The notes: generated by a model from the sequence alone, not told the origin. A stretch of DNA of 64,000 bases from Thermothelomyces thermophilus ATCC 42464 (GCF_000226095.1 NC_016476.1:4216001-4280000); one strand, 5' to 3'. Numbered from the stretch's first letter, positions 1 to 9,838 are shown. Numbers and translations: made by a program.

Positions 1-688
1 TTCCGCCGTGGCGGCACCGATCTCGATAGTAGTCAGACATTCCCTCCCACGGGATGATTGCCGCGAGTCCCTTAGGTTTCCGGGCAGCTACGCGCCATTC
101 TGTCCCGTGTCAGTTGCCGACAGTAGGGTCTGACGAGAAACGGCTCGCCAAAGGCCATACAGCGTCACATACGGCTTCCAGCGTAGTAGCTAACGCCCAA
201 GAGGCCAATCTTGCCTGAAGACCACGGCTGCTCAGCGGCCCACTCGACAACGTCAACGAATGCGTCCGTAGTCGCCCGCGACATAGTGTCAAGCATCCCG
301 GGAGACTGGCCCAGGCCCACCTCGTCCGCGCGTACCACGGCGAGGCCATGCTCGGTCCAGAAGCCGGGATCGGGCGTCTCCCAGGCGGAATGGGCGGACT
401 TATGACGAGGATTCACTTCGGAGTATTTCGAGCTGAAGCTAAATTGGTTCATCAGCTTGTTGTCTTTATGTGCTTGCTTCTTGGGAGGCTTCGGTACTCC
501 TTGTAGTGAATATCCTTGCCGTACGGACCGTAGGTGACCAAAACCGGGACAGGACCGCCCTTCATGGGCCGATATATATTGCAGCGGACTACACCGCCGG
601 ACTTGAGGTTGACCGTAGCATTCTGCTCAAAGACGTAGGGATAACTGACATCATCAACAGTATGGAGGTCCTGGAATTTATTAGGCAT
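1..688 (-). CDS. CocE/NonD-family (X-Pro dipeptidyl-peptidase-like) hydrolase, 5' part only
   Basis: Spliced model: complement(join(<1..99,173..438,498..688)), about 185 residues visible; the rest lies beyond the left edge. The start ATG is at 686-688. Intron 1 (439-497) has a GTACC donor and TTTAG acceptor. Splicing turns the donor region into K-D-F, as in the family. Intron 2 (100-172) has a GTATGT donor, an AACTGAC branch and a CAG acceptor. It removes an apparent stop right after the nucleophile motif and restores GVSYYAGSQWRVAAR. The protein has the N-terminal alpha/beta-hydrolase core of CocE/NonD hydrolases: the YGKD loop, the SAHSAWETPDPGFW stretch, RADEVGLGQS, then G-V-S-Y-Y-A-G with the presumed catalytic Ser, and IIPWEGMSDYYRDR. 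Family members hydrolyse esters or acyl-peptide-type substrates; the real substrate cannot be read from sequence. No signal peptide is visible, so it is probably cytosolic. Confidence 0.85.
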
Positions 689-1055
689 TGCGTCTGTTCC
701 AGTTGGAGAGTGCGAACAATACTGCTGTGCGCTTAGGATCCGACATGTCCAATGAATGCAGAAGATGGGAGGAAGTCGGATGCCCGTGTTCTAGAGAAAG
801 CTGGCAGGCCACATGCTAAGCCCCACGGATGTCTGAAAAGACCAGGAGAGAGAGGAAGCACTCTGGCTGCAGGAGCCTCTCCCGAAACTAACCGGGATAG
901 ATACCCCGAAAAATTGAACTTGCAGCATCCCAGCACTAAGACGTATAAAAGTGACAGTGTAATGACGTGAGAACTATAAAGAAAAGAAACAGAAAAAGAA
1001 AAAGAAAAGACAAACGGAAGTATACCAGACTACCTACGTTAGGGCCACTCCCAAA
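689..1055. other. Intergenic: upstream of CocE-like hydrolase
   Basis: No coding signal was recognised. It is presumably the promoter and 5' leader of the leftward CocE-like gene, plus an A/G-rich stretch near 975-1015 (AAAGAAAAGAAAC-type). The right end abuts the TA target site of the inverted-repeat element. Confidence 0.4.
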
Positions 1056-1057
1056 TA

Positions 1058-1160
1058 CCCGGTGGTTAGTTGCTGACTAATTAGTTCAGGACTACCACCT
1101 GTCTCCCGACAGGTGGGGCCAAAACCCCTAGACATACCAATATAGCCGGACAGGAAGATA
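1058..1160 (+). repeat. Left terminal inverted repeat (about 103 bp)
   Basis: Pairs with 1775-1876 in reverse complement over its whole length with only a handful of mismatches, several of them transitions. The inner end is GACAGGAAGATA. Confidence 0.85.
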
Positions 1161-1774
1161 TAACCACTGCCATAAGCCTAATTTACACTTTCCTATACCA
1201 CTTTCCTATATACGATGCCTCTGACCGACCAAATCTAGGAACCAGCTAGTATATAGGCCGCCAAATGGCTCCTTGCCGCTTAAACTCGCCACTAAACTAG
1301 CCGTTTACCCTATAGAAAGGAATAACTATTTAAGACTAGAAGGAGCGTTAGCTACTAGCATTTTTCGACTTTAGAGATAGAAAAGAAGTCCTAATCCCTT
1401 GGTCAGCTAAGAAGCCGTTGTCAGAAGTCAAACTCCTATCCCCTAAACGTTCTAGGATATAGATTAGCGGTATGTCTATAATGTTAATTGACGATAGTAA
1501 CGATAATAGATTTGACTTTATAGATAGTAAAGATAGGTAGGAAGAGGATATCGAGTCATTATCTCTATCTAGGGTTAAGAAGGAGTCTCTATATATAGCT
1601 ATTATCAAGGATATTAGGAGGTTTAAAAAGCGACGTGCCTATAAGTCTATAGTAGTAATGCTAGGGATAGAAGATAATAACCATTACTAGGAGGCTAAAA
1701 GAGAAGGTATAAGAGAAGGTATTACTATAATTAAGAGCATTGCTAAAAGAGAATTACTACTATAATTGATTGAT

Positions 1775-1876
1775 TATCTTCCTGTCTGGCCATATTAGTA
1801 TGTCTAGGGGTTTTGGCCCTACCTGTCGGGAGATAGGTGGTAGTCCTGAACTAATTAGTTAGTACTAACCACCGGG
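1775..1876 (-). repeat. Right terminal inverted repeat (about 102 bp)
   Basis: Reverse complement of 1058-1160. Its outer end CCACCGGG is followed by the TA at 1877-1878 that mirrors the left flank. Confidence 0.85.
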
Positions 1877-2233
1877 TATACCTTACCCCTTCCTCTCTTT
1901 AAAGTAACTAAGGATACCGTTACGTGGCTAGTTAAAAGGAAACTTATCAGAACCAAAACGGAAAACCGGCTCCTGTTAGGGAACTATGATTAGGATAGTA
2001 GGTTATAAGGGCACTTAAGCCGGCCTACAAATTTCCACTAAGCTAGCTAGCAACCTGGGACAAGATGTGGAACTATACGGATTATAGTACCTAGAATATC
2101 CAGGTGGAGACTAAGGCTTCTTTACCTGCAAATGAGGGTTGGTCAATTGGCAAACAAGAATGACCCCTGACCCACAGCAAAAACTCTACCTTCACAAGGG
2201 TCCACTTTCACCACCAACTCCCCAACAACACCA
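1877..2233. other. Intergenic between TIR element and tRNA pair
   Basis: No gene recognised. The last 20-30 bases (CAACAACA-type sequence before 2234) recur before the second tRNA, so this is where the tandem duplication begins. Confidence 0.4.
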
Positions 2234-2323
2234 TCGGATATGGTGTAATGGTCAACATCGTTGACTCTCATTGCTCAGCAGTGAAGCCCTCAACAGCTCC
2301 GGGTTCGATTCCCGGTATCCGAG
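2234..2323 (+). tRNA. tRNA-Glu(CUC), intron-containing, copy 1
   Basis: A complete cloverleaf can be folded. The acceptor stem TCGGATA/TATCCGA is fully paired, with discriminator G at 2323. The D arm GTGTAATGG is typical of tRNA-Glu. The anticodon stem is GTTGA/TCAAC with loop C-U-CUC-A, and the T arm is CCGGG TTCGATT CCCGG. An 18-nt intron (2271-2288) sits between positions 37 and 38, the canonical site for eukaryotic tRNA introns. The internal B box GGTTCGATTCC is perfect. A T-run follows shortly after 2330 as the Pol III terminator. The usual tRNA-Glu acceptor begins TCCGATA and ends TATCGGA; here the third pair is flipped (G-C instead of C-G) with pairing kept. Confidence 0.88.
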
Positions 2324-2329
2324 TTCAGA

Positions 2330-2340
2330 TGTTCTTTTTT
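2330..2340 (+). terminator. Pol III T-tract after tRNA-Glu copy 1
   Basis: A TTCTTTTTTT-type run a few bases after the tRNA 3' end, as expected for RNA polymerase III termination. Confidence 0.6.
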
Positions 2341-2436
2341 TCTGCTTCGTCCTCGAGTATAACATTTTCGTAGTCCATCCACCCCAATGACTGCAAGAGC
2401 CCGCTTTCATGCCCTGCCTCAACAACAGCACCGTTA

Positions 2437-2527
2437 TCGGGTATGGTGTAATGGCCAACATCGTTGACTCTCATTGCGTAGCAGTGAATCCTCTCAACAG
2501 CTCCGGGTTCGATTCCCGGTATCCGAG
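2437..2527 (+). tRNA. tRNA-Glu(CUC), intron-containing, copy 2
   Basis: Second tandem copy about 200 bp downstream of the first. The acceptor TCGGGTA/TATCCGA has one G-U wobble. D arm, anticodon stem-loop (CUC) and T arm match copy 1. The intron (2474-2492) is 19 nt and diverges from the copy-1 intron in its middle while the exons are nearly unchanged, which indicates selection on the mature tRNA. A T-run near 2543-2549 would terminate Pol III. Confidence 0.87.
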
Positions 2528-3948
2528 TGATGATGATGTTTCTTTTTTTCTTCCCATACCTGGTTGACTCTATTTCCTCTTAGTAGCTTCCTGGAACGAA
2601 AGAGCAAACTATGACGCGGCCACAGTCGACACCAGGTGCGCCATTGTAGTCTTAAGCATTGTAATTTTAGGAACCAGACATGGTAGAAAGCCACTAAATC
2701 ATTAGCAAGCCGAAAGAGGCGAAATTTTGGTTGACAGCCAACTTCGTCCAGATCCCCAGCCAAAGATGGATGTGGAATGTTTCGTTGTGGTCTTGGATGT
2801 TCAGAAACTTTGAGCCAGCATTTGGTATCGTGCTGTCCAGTGGATGATGACACACATGGCTCAGGGGCAAACAAAAAACCGAAGTATGTTGCCGAGACAT
2901 TAGCACTTTACTCTCTTCCCGAAATCAGGCGAAGTCGTCTTTAGCACATGACACCCTACGGCACAGGACCAAAACAGTTTAATGTGCAACTCGGATAATA
3001 TCCAGTTCGTTGATATCCTGTACGACACTAGAGGACACCTCCCGAAGAGCATCATTGGATATGGAAGGAAGCAATAGGTTCAGCTGCCAGTGATGCAGCG
3101 GTCTGGTACAAAGCTCTTTTATGTCAGTCCAACGATTACCCTTAGTCAATGTCTTGGTGTTCACGTTTCTCTTTCACACCACACCTACTCTTCTTGCACC
3201 AATGCAGAAGTTGAACCAATGCAGGGCGGGATGCTTCACGTAAACATCCGAAGAGCAAAGCAAGCGTTGATGTCTCGGATATGGAGCAGGCATCCAAGCA
3301 GATATGGTTCCTGGTGTGTTAATCCACTCACAAAGAGAGCTAAGAAGGGTGAACAAAGGAGTAGTATCCTTGGAGTTACAGTCAGAAAGCGGCACTGCGA
3401 TGATTGATTGGATACCCTCTTTGTAAGTGCGGCATGTCTAAGACAATCCCCTCTGCAAAGATGAGGAGCTTAAACAAACATCATTTTCTTACTCGGCAGA
3501 AAAGTCCTCTCTAAGGTTGTAGTTTGATCAAGATGGAGAAGTAATCAACCAATCTGCGAAACGCTCTAGGAGTAGGCAGGGAACTTGTTTGTTATTTTAG
3601 GAACAGACCATCCCTCCTCAAACATCGTTCAACTAGCACCGCAGCATATCCAACAGCAGATGGGACTTATCTGTTCCCGACCACCGGGAAACCGCAACTT
3701 GTTTTGGCTCGTTCCACCTGCTGCAAAGCATCACCGTCGCCGCCGTCATCGAAGACACGGCCGCCGTGGCCGGTGTAAGCCGTCAACACGCACTGCACGC
3801 CCGTCCACTGCGTGCCCCTCTCCCAAGTCTGTGCCAACAACTACCCTTATCCACTCACGAGGATTCTCAAACACGTCTATAACGTGACCTTACCATTATT
3901 CCATCGCTCTGAGCCTACCGTCGGTGAGCTAACGTCTTCGGCCACAGC
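2528..3948. other. Intergenic, no supported gene (possible upstream exon of next gene near its end)
   Basis: Short open frames occur on both strands, but none has a recognisable family, a consistent exon structure or a signal peptide. Between roughly 3650 and 3885 the + strand has coding-like stretches in more than one frame that might be a 5' exon of the coiled-coil gene at 3949. No splice pairing was convincing enough to call. Confidence 0.35.
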
Positions 3949-5274
3949 ATGCACATCCCCCGCGACGGCGCCGCCACCCCGCTGAAGCCACCCCTGGACA
4001 CCTGGCTCTTCGAAGACGTCCAGATCCGCAAGGTGGTTCACGTAGACAACGACAACAATAACAATAACAACGGCGACGACGACCGGAACAACTGCAACAG
4101 ACACACCACCTTAAACCGGGCAGACCTCCCCTCGCCGAACCCAGCTAACACCCGCACGCACACCCGTACGACTGCTACGACCACGACCAAGACCACCGCC
4201 ACTAAAACCACCACCACTGCAAAGACAACGGTTGGTAACCTGTCAGATAATGAATATGACAGAAGCACAGCTGGAAATCTCGAAAGGGAACAGGAGGCCG
4301 TACGGGAGCAGATGAGGATGGAGAAATCATTTAGGGATGCGAAGGCGAGGGTGAGGGAGAAGGAGAGAGAAAACGCGAGGGCGGAGGGGGAGAAAAGTCG
4401 GTTCGGGGGGGAGAAGGCCGAGAGGGAGCGGATCGAGAGGGAGGTGAGGCGGGAGATGGCTATGCGGGAGCAGGAGCGGCAGCGGCTGAAGGCGCGGATC
4501 GAGGAGGAGATAACAGTGAGGGAAAGAGAGCGCGAACGGGAGAGGGAGCGGGAGAGGGCGCTGCGGGAGGAGGTAGAACGGGAGGTCCAGGCGGAGATGG
4601 AGAACCGGGCGGCGGCGCTGAGACGGGCAAAAGAGCTGGAGGAGGCGGCGGTGGCCAGGGCGATCGAGGAGTCCATCATCAGCGAGGCCGCCAGAAAGCT
4701 CTTGCTCGAGGAACGGGAGGAGCGTGAGAGGAGGCGAGTAGAGGAGGCGATCAGGATGGAGGCGGAGGCTCGAATGCAGAGGGAGAGGTTGTTAAGGCGG
4801 CGCGCGGAAGGCAAGGCAAACCGGGATGTGCAGGCGAGGTCCGGCACGAAGATGGCGGGAGTCGATGCCGCTGGGCTCTATTATGATCTGGGCTCTCCAC
4901 CCATCGTACCGCAGCTTGGTGAGATCAGGGCCTTAGCTGGTGTCGACTGGCTGCAAGACGGGCCTTTTGGGATTGAGTCTCCCTCCGAGGCATACTCGGG
5001 CGACAACGAACTCGCCGACCCGGCACCGGAGGAGGCGCCAACCTGGCATCAACAAGCCCCGCCGCGCACAAACACATCCCCCGGGGGGAGAGTCTCCTTG
5101 GACGGCGACATGAAAGCCTTTGTGGGCCGGAGCAACCGGGGCAAGGGTGCCAGTTCACACTGGCGGGAGAAGACCACTGAACGCTGGGAGACCATTGTCC
5201 AGCGGGATAACCACTGCCATGACACATATCACCGTTTTAGCGAGGTCTCCAAGTCAACCAGGAAATTCTTGTAG
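3949..5274 (+). CDS. Unrecognised protein with long charged coiled-coil / single-alpha-helix region
   Basis: A 441-codon uninterrupted frame starts at the ATG at 3949; an additional 5' exon is possible, so the N-terminus is provisional. Residues 1-30 (MHIPRDGAATPLKPPLDTW...) look structured. Next comes an Asn/Asp-rich and Thr/Lys-rich low-complexity stretch (about 33-95). Residues about 110-300 are dominated by Glu/Arg/Lys with repeated RERERE blocks, typical of coiled coil or an extended single alpha-helix. The remaining ~130 residues are mixed and more conserved-looking (YYDLGSPPIVPQLGEIRALAGVDW). No catalytic motif, membrane segment or signal peptide is seen. A structural or scaffolding role is a guess. 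Strong Glu/Arg bias makes the reverse strand also open, but the amino-acid composition supports this strand. Confidence 0.6.
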   Translation: MHIPRDGAATPLKPPLDTWLFEDVQIRKVVHVDNDNNNNNNGDDDRNNCNRHTTLNRADLPSPNPANTRTHTRTTATTTTKTTATKTTTTAKTTVGNLSDNEYDRSTAGNLEREQEAVREQMRMEKSFRDAKARVREKERENARAEGEKSRFGGEKAERERIEREVRREMAMREQERQRLKARIEEEITVRERERERERERERALREEVEREVQAEMENRAAALRRAKELEEAAVARAIEESIISEAARKLLLEEREERERRRVEEAIRMEAEARMQRERLLRRRAEGKANRDVQARSGTKMAGVDAAGLYYDLGSPPIVPQLGEIRALAGVDWLQDGPFGIESPSEAYSGDNELADPAPEEAPTWHQQAPPRTNTSPGGRVSLDGDMKAFVGRSNRGKGASSHWREKTTERWETIVQRDNHCHDTYHRFSEVSKSTRKFL

Positions 5275-5671
5275 GATAATCGGACACTGGACGTTACTCC
5301 CGTCCACGGATGAACTGTTCCGCGTTTCCGTAATTCGTCGTTAACTATTCGATAATTAACCAGAGCTGCCATACGCTACTCGTGGTCGAACTGCACAAGT
5401 GAGCTAGATCACCTTTCGCATACGAGATCTTATCGTTATTATCCTAGTGGATCAAGACCGCAAGTATGTATTATAAGGTGGATATAGATAGGACGCTGAA
5501 AGCTTATAATGTCGCTTGTTCGGGGCCCTGGCATGAAGGGGGGGTAGTCTTCTCTAGCTCGTCTTTCACGCGACCCGAGGCATGCACAAGTCTATTCTGT
5601 AGGGTATAAGGTATTATTATTATATTATCACGCCGGAAGGTGTCCCTTGAACGAGAGATCTTCCTCCTTAA
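5275..5671. other. Intergenic between convergent genes
   Basis: Separates the coiled-coil gene (+) from the 3' end of the MutY gene (-), so it holds both 3' ends. AT-rich with nothing else recognised. Confidence 0.4.
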
Positions 5672-7474
5672 TTATCCCATCCTCTCTTTCACAAGCGACC
5701 AGCATTTCTTCATGCCAGTTCCCATGGATTCGGCGTCGATCTCGCTAGTTGTGGCCCACCGCGCCCGAGTCCCCTGGCCAGACAGCGGGTCAATATCTTC
5801 CACTTCGAAGAGGTGGACGTGCATGTGGAGTTTGAGGTGAGAAAAAAGCCAAGGCACGATGCCGAGCTCTGCCACGTGCTTCACGGCCTTGTCCCTGTTA
5901 CCTAGCAGCTCCGTAACATATTCGACTGCCTCCGTTCTCCGGGTCTTAGGAGTCCTCTTGTCTAGCAATGGGTGACTAGGGAGCTCCCACAATCCAGCCA
6001 AGAGTCCCTTGTCCGGTCTTTGGTGGATGAGGAACCGCCCGTCCGAGACGCGGCGAATGGCGCAGACGAGGATGTCTTCCAGGGGTACCTTCTTCTTGGG
6101 TTTCCTGAGGGGGAACTTTCTTGCATGGTTGACAGCGGACGTCAGCGTGCGGGGGTCGAGTCCTCCCTGACCTCGACCTCCCGCTGGCGACTTGGGGCCC
6201 CGTTTCTCTTCTTTTCCCGCGAAGAAGCGAGACAATTTCCCATCACCATTCCCCGGCGATGATGGCGGCGGTCGCCAATCCTCGGCTGCTTCCTCGTCCT
6301 CCCCTCCCACGGCTTCATCGAAAGGGGCGCAGATGGCGCAGAGATCCTCGACGTCCTCCAAAACCGCCTCCCCTTCTATCGCACACCGCCCGGTCTCGGC
6401 CAGCGCGACGCCCTCCGAATAGGCTCGGCAAGTGCTCGTGATCGGACAGGCGGCGCAATTGGGCTTCGACGCGCATACCGTGCTCCCCAGCTCCATAAGC
6501 GCTTGCCCGTGGGCCCCGACCTCGTCGCCGTCCGCGGCCACGGCCTCCATCAACTCCTCAGCAGCCCGCCACAGCATGTCCACGACCCGCTTGTCCCCCT
6601 TGACGTCCGCCAGCAGGCCCATCTGCCTGCTCAGCACCCTCAGGACGTTCCCGTCCACCATGGGCGCGGGGACGCCGAACACGATGGCGGCGACCGCCCC
6701 GGCCGTGTACCTGCCGAGCCCGGGCAGCGCCATCAGCCGGTCGACGGTGCCGGGCAGCAGGCCGTCCGGGTCGGCGGCGCAGACGGCGCGGGCGGCTTGG
6801 AGCACCCTGCGGGCGCGCGAGTAGTAGCCGAGCCCCTGCCAGGCGGCCAGGACGTCGGCCTCGGAGGCGGCGGCGAGGTCGCGGACGGTGGGCCAGCGGG
6901 CCATCCAGCGGGACCAGTAGGCGACGACGGTGCGCACGCGGGTCTGCTGCAGCATCACCTCGGAGATCCAGACCTCGTAGGCGCGCCTGGCCAGTTCGGC
7001 CCGCGACAGCGCCGAGGGCGGGCGGAACGGCCGGCGCCACGGCATGTCCCGCGCCTCCGCGACCGTGCCGAACCACGAGAGCAGGGCGGCGCGGGCCGAG
7101 CGCGATGAGAGCAGGAGGGGGCGGTGGTAGGATGGGGAATGAGGGCGGGTGGACCCCGGCGCTGTTGTTGTTGCGGGAGGAGCAACGGGAAGCGCTTCGA
7201 CCCGGGCGCGCCTAGGAGTGGTGCCCGTAGTTTTGCGCGTATTAATGACAGAACTCAGACCTTGACCTTTCCGGGGCTGTGTTCTCCTGCGCTTGACCGG
7301 CCGAATAATACTATTACTGTAGGAATCGCTCGTGTCCACATCTGAATCTGCCGAGGGGAGCGCATCCTCGAAATCGTCAGACTCGCCGGATGCGCCATTT
7401 TGCTGTGATTCCGGACTAGCTCTGGAATCCTTCTGGTTTTGTGCAGCAATGCGGGCGCTTCTACGCGTCGTCAT
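5672..7474 (-). CDS. A/G-specific adenine DNA glycosylase (MutY/MUTYH family)
   Basis: Single-exon 600-aa protein starting at the ATG at 7472-7474. It removes adenine mispaired with 8-oxoguanine in base-excision repair. The N-terminal ~125 residues are disordered with a basic patch (KRRRTQPRKG, 61-70) that could be a nuclear signal. The HhH-GPD glycosylase core (about 128-350) carries the catalytic Glu in SEVMLQQTRV (E172), the hairpin LPGLGRYTAGA (250-260) and the catalytic Asp in PMVDGNVLR (D274). Four cysteines (334, 340, 343, 349) should hold the 4Fe-4S cluster; the first gap is five residues rather than the usual six. The C-terminal ~150 residues (VPLEDILVCAIRR... HLKLHMHVHLFEVE) match the NUDIX-like 8-oxoG-recognition domain of MutY. 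Somewhat longer than the human protein because of the N-terminal extension and an acidic linker before the NUDIX domain. Confidence 0.95.
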   Translation of the reverse strand: MTTRRSARIAAQNQKDSRASPESQQNGASGESDDFEDALPSADSDVDTSDSYSNSIIRPVKRRRTQPRKGQGLSSVINTRKTTGTTPRRARVEALPVAPPATTTAPGSTRPHSPSYHRPLLLSSRSARAALLSWFGTVAEARDMPWRRPFRPPSALSRAELARRAYEVWISEVMLQQTRVRTVVAYWSRWMARWPTVRDLAAASEADVLAAWQGLGYYSRARRVLQAARAVCAADPDGLLPGTVDRLMALPGLGRYTAGAVAAIVFGVPAPMVDGNVLRVLSRQMGLLADVKGDKRVVDMLWRAAEELMEAVAADGDEVGAHGQALMELGSTVCASKPNCAACPITSTCRAYSEGVALAETGRCAIEGEAVLEDVEDLCAICAPFDEAVGGEDEEAAEDWRPPPSSPGNGDGKLSRFFAGKEEKRGPKSPAGGRGQGGLDPRTLTSAVNHARKFPLRKPKKKVPLEDILVCAIRRVSDGRFLIHQRPDKGLLAGLWELPSHPLLDKRTPKTRRTEAVEYVTELLGNRDKAVKHVAELGIVPWLFSHLKLHMHVHLFEVEDIDPLSGQGTRARWATTSEIDAESMGTGMKKCWSLVKERMG

Positions 7475-8329
7475 GCTGTTGTGATGCTTTGGGTTTATTA
7501 TAATTAATCTTGATTCAACGAGTCGCCTTTCGCGTTTCGCGGCGTGTGCTCAATAACTAATTAATTAGACCAAGGTTTAACGTACTAACCCTAACCCCGG
7601 TATCGGACCTACTTGAAGGCCCCCCTTGACCGACCAGCAGGCCGCGTCCCGGTTGATGGAACACGGGAAGCACGCCGGTCATACGGAGTAATGGATGAGG
7701 CATTGTGCCTAGACCAGGGAAAAACTACAGTGTGAGTGTGCGTACAGCTCCTGAATCCCGGATTGTCAAAGCGAACCACCAAGAGAAGCCTTCAAGCGCG
7801 GAATGTATGTATAATTATACATACATATCTCTAGATTCCATACCGTGTCTTACAGGTCCTTCTTTTCTTAGGGACGCTGAAACAGAAAGAATTCTGAACA
7901 ATCGGCATTCCATGCCTGCTCTGACGTTAAATACGTTGTTTAGGAAAGGCCACAATAAAACACTGCGGTTTTGGAAATCTCCGTCTGGGAAACAAAACAT
8001 GGACCGAGGCGTTCTCGAACGGGAGGAACATGTTGCGACTCAAAGCTATGATATGATATGCCGGCAGGAGCTCGTATAAACTAGATGGCGTCGTATTGGA
8101 ACGGATATTTCCCAAACCTAATATATGTGTTGGTAACATGTCCAATAAAACTCATATTGAGATGAGGGGGAGGCAATATCTCTTAGCACGGGGATATATT
8201 TACTTTTGAAGCACAGCCATAACAATCCGAATTCTTTAACAAGGTCCCCATTCCTCATTCATCTGTTTCACCTGAGAGAAGCCGCTGCATCGACACTGTC
8301 CAGATTGTTCGTCCTCTGAGACTTCAACC
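7475..8329. other. Intergenic, divergent promoters of MutY (-) and secreted protein (+)
   Basis: No gene recognised. Contains one TACGGAGTA element at 7682-7690 and AT-rich DNA before the secreted-protein start. Confidence 0.4.
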
Positions 8330-8798
8330 ATGCATTTCTCGTCCGGTATCATCTCGCTGCTTCTAGCACCCGTGGCAATCGCTGCTCCGCAAGCAATTGA
8401 CTACGGCCCTTGCGACATCAACGGCAATGACTATTGCAAAGAGATAATGGACAACACGGCCTGCTTCCTCAACCCAAAGGGAGCCGAAGAGATCTTCAAG
8501 TGCATCTCGGGTGGGAGAATCGGAGTATGCCTACCGGCTTCTTGACAGCACGCCCCGGGTATGACGCTGACATGGATGCTAGGTGTGCCAATGCTATGGC
8601 TGTTTAGGGTATACTCCTGTTGGCGAGGTCATATCGAAGTCCAGCGCATGCGAGTAAGTTGTACTCCAAAATAACAAACACCTGGAGGGTTGGGAAGAGC
8701 ATTCTGGTCTCACATCAATGCCCAGAGGCGTACCAACGGACACCTCGCCTGTCAAGCTGACTCCTCCGGTGACGCCAGCCCCGACACCAGGGCCCTAA
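8330..8798 (+). CDS. Small secreted cysteine-rich protein, effector- or antimicrobial-like
   Basis: Spliced model: join(8330..8524,8583..8653,8726..8798), 112 aa. Residues 1-18 (MHFSSGIISLLLAPVAIA) form a signal peptide. Intron 1 has a GTATGC donor, a GCTGAC branch and a CTAG acceptor. It removes an in-frame stop and adds a Cys-rich segment (VCQCYGCLGYTPVGE). The second intron has a perfect GTAAGT donor and CAG acceptor and leads to a Thr/Pro-rich tail ending at 8798. Without it the protein would stop at 8657 with 89 aa. The mature part has eight cysteines (GPC, DYC, TAC, FKC, GVC, QC, YGC, SAC), enough for four disulfides. No named family was recognised; function (effector, antifungal peptide, surface protein) is unproven. 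The exact 3' exon choice is the weakest part. Confidence 0.72.
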
Positions 8799-9838
8799 AA
8801 CCCGGTCAGTTCCAAATCCAATGCATACCTCCTTCCGGGAACTCAAAGCGTTTCATCGATATTGGGTTGATCTCCAAAATCTCATGATATCAACTCTACT
8901 GTGGCCTAGCTCAACCGTAATTATATGTTTGTTTTAAAATGAAAAAGCACCAATAACCTCTAAATTCGTCCTAAAAAGAAACTGTGACGCGTCGAGGCCT
9001 GCTTCTGCGTAGTGTGTCACGGTCACGCTTGGCCCTTGGCGCTTGGTAACATCAACAGTCATTCAGATCAGCATTCTGTATCTACGTGATTCAAACCCCG
9101 AGGGTTTTCAGCGCATAGGTGCCGTTATATTTCTAAGGGTAACTACTCATGGCGTTGTTCTAGATATCTCGCTCTAGGTCCGTATAGTAGGTGCGCACGT
9201 AATCCGTAATTACACAACTTGGAACTTGGTACGCGGAGACACTATTTATTCAGCTCCACCTATCTTCGCTGATTAGTCCAAAAGGTAAGGGTACCTGGGT
9301 AGGTTGCTCCCCTCATTCTAGCTTGCTCGGGACAGGCAAAGGAAAATTGGAATCATGTTCAGATGAAAAGCCAAGCACCCGCCCTGCCCCTATACATTGG
9401 TAGGTTCGTATACAAACGGGGTGGTTTGATATCTTGCCATCAGGCCGCAATGCAGCTGTTCGCTTATTACTGCCCCGTATCTATATTACAGGGTGAAACA
9501 TGACATCACTGAGGCGCGAGGGGTCAAACAAGCCAAGACGCTTGTGCTCGTGATTGATTGCGGCCAAATACCCCGCCGTGATGGGCTCAAGTTCCACTCC
9601 TCGCGCAAGTCACCTCAGATGACTTGTACGTACTGTATGTACATCCGTTAGTCTTAGTAGGCTCATTTTACCTGGTGGCCCTGAGCGGGGAACCTGAGCT
9701 TGCGGTATAAACCCAGCGAAGAGCTACTTTTTCTCGCCCGCTCCCTCCCCTACCGTCCTTTTTTTTTCGATCTGTACAATCACTGACAAAAAATAAAAAT
9801 AAAAATAAACAGTAGTACTCCGTGCGTGGCATTTAACG
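8799..9838. other. Intergenic upstream of SMP/C2 gene
   Basis: No gene recognised. Holds a TAATCCGTA motif at 9200-9208, a TATA box at 9706 and a pyrimidine-rich tract near 9725-9770, consistent with the promoter of the downstream gene. Confidence 0.4.
9706..9711 (+). promoter_or_regulatory. TATA box of SMP/C2 gene
   Basis: TATAAA 133 bp before the start ATG at 9839, followed by a CT-rich tract, a usual core-promoter arrangement in filamentous fungi. Confidence 0.5.

Larger units (their letters stand above)
1058..1876. mobile_element. 819-bp TIR DNA transposon remnant or MITE with TA target duplication
   Basis: Two near-identical inverted repeats (1058-1160 and 1775-1876) bound the element. 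Both start CCCGGTGGTTAGT at the outer edge, and the dinucleotide TA flanks each end (1056-1057 and 1877-1878). That is the signature of Tc1/mariner/Fot1-type transposons. The interior (1161-1774) is AT-rich and has no transposase-length frame. A short reading frame on + near 1620-1765 ends just inside the right repeat and could be the last scrap of a coding region. The arms differ mainly by C/T or G/A transitions, compatible with RIP-like mutation. Non-autonomous; superfamily assignment rests on the TA duplication and long TIRs only. Confidence 0.75.

Noticed and set aside
165-172. Premature stop in the CocE-like gene suggesting a pseudogene
   Set aside because: A GTATGT donor, branch and CAG acceptor (100-172) splice it out and restore the family sequence.
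4038-4847. 269-codon minus frame opposite the coiled-coil gene
   Set aside because: Ser/Leu/Arg-rich mirror of Glu/Arg codons; no start context or domain. The plus frame has sensible composition and length.
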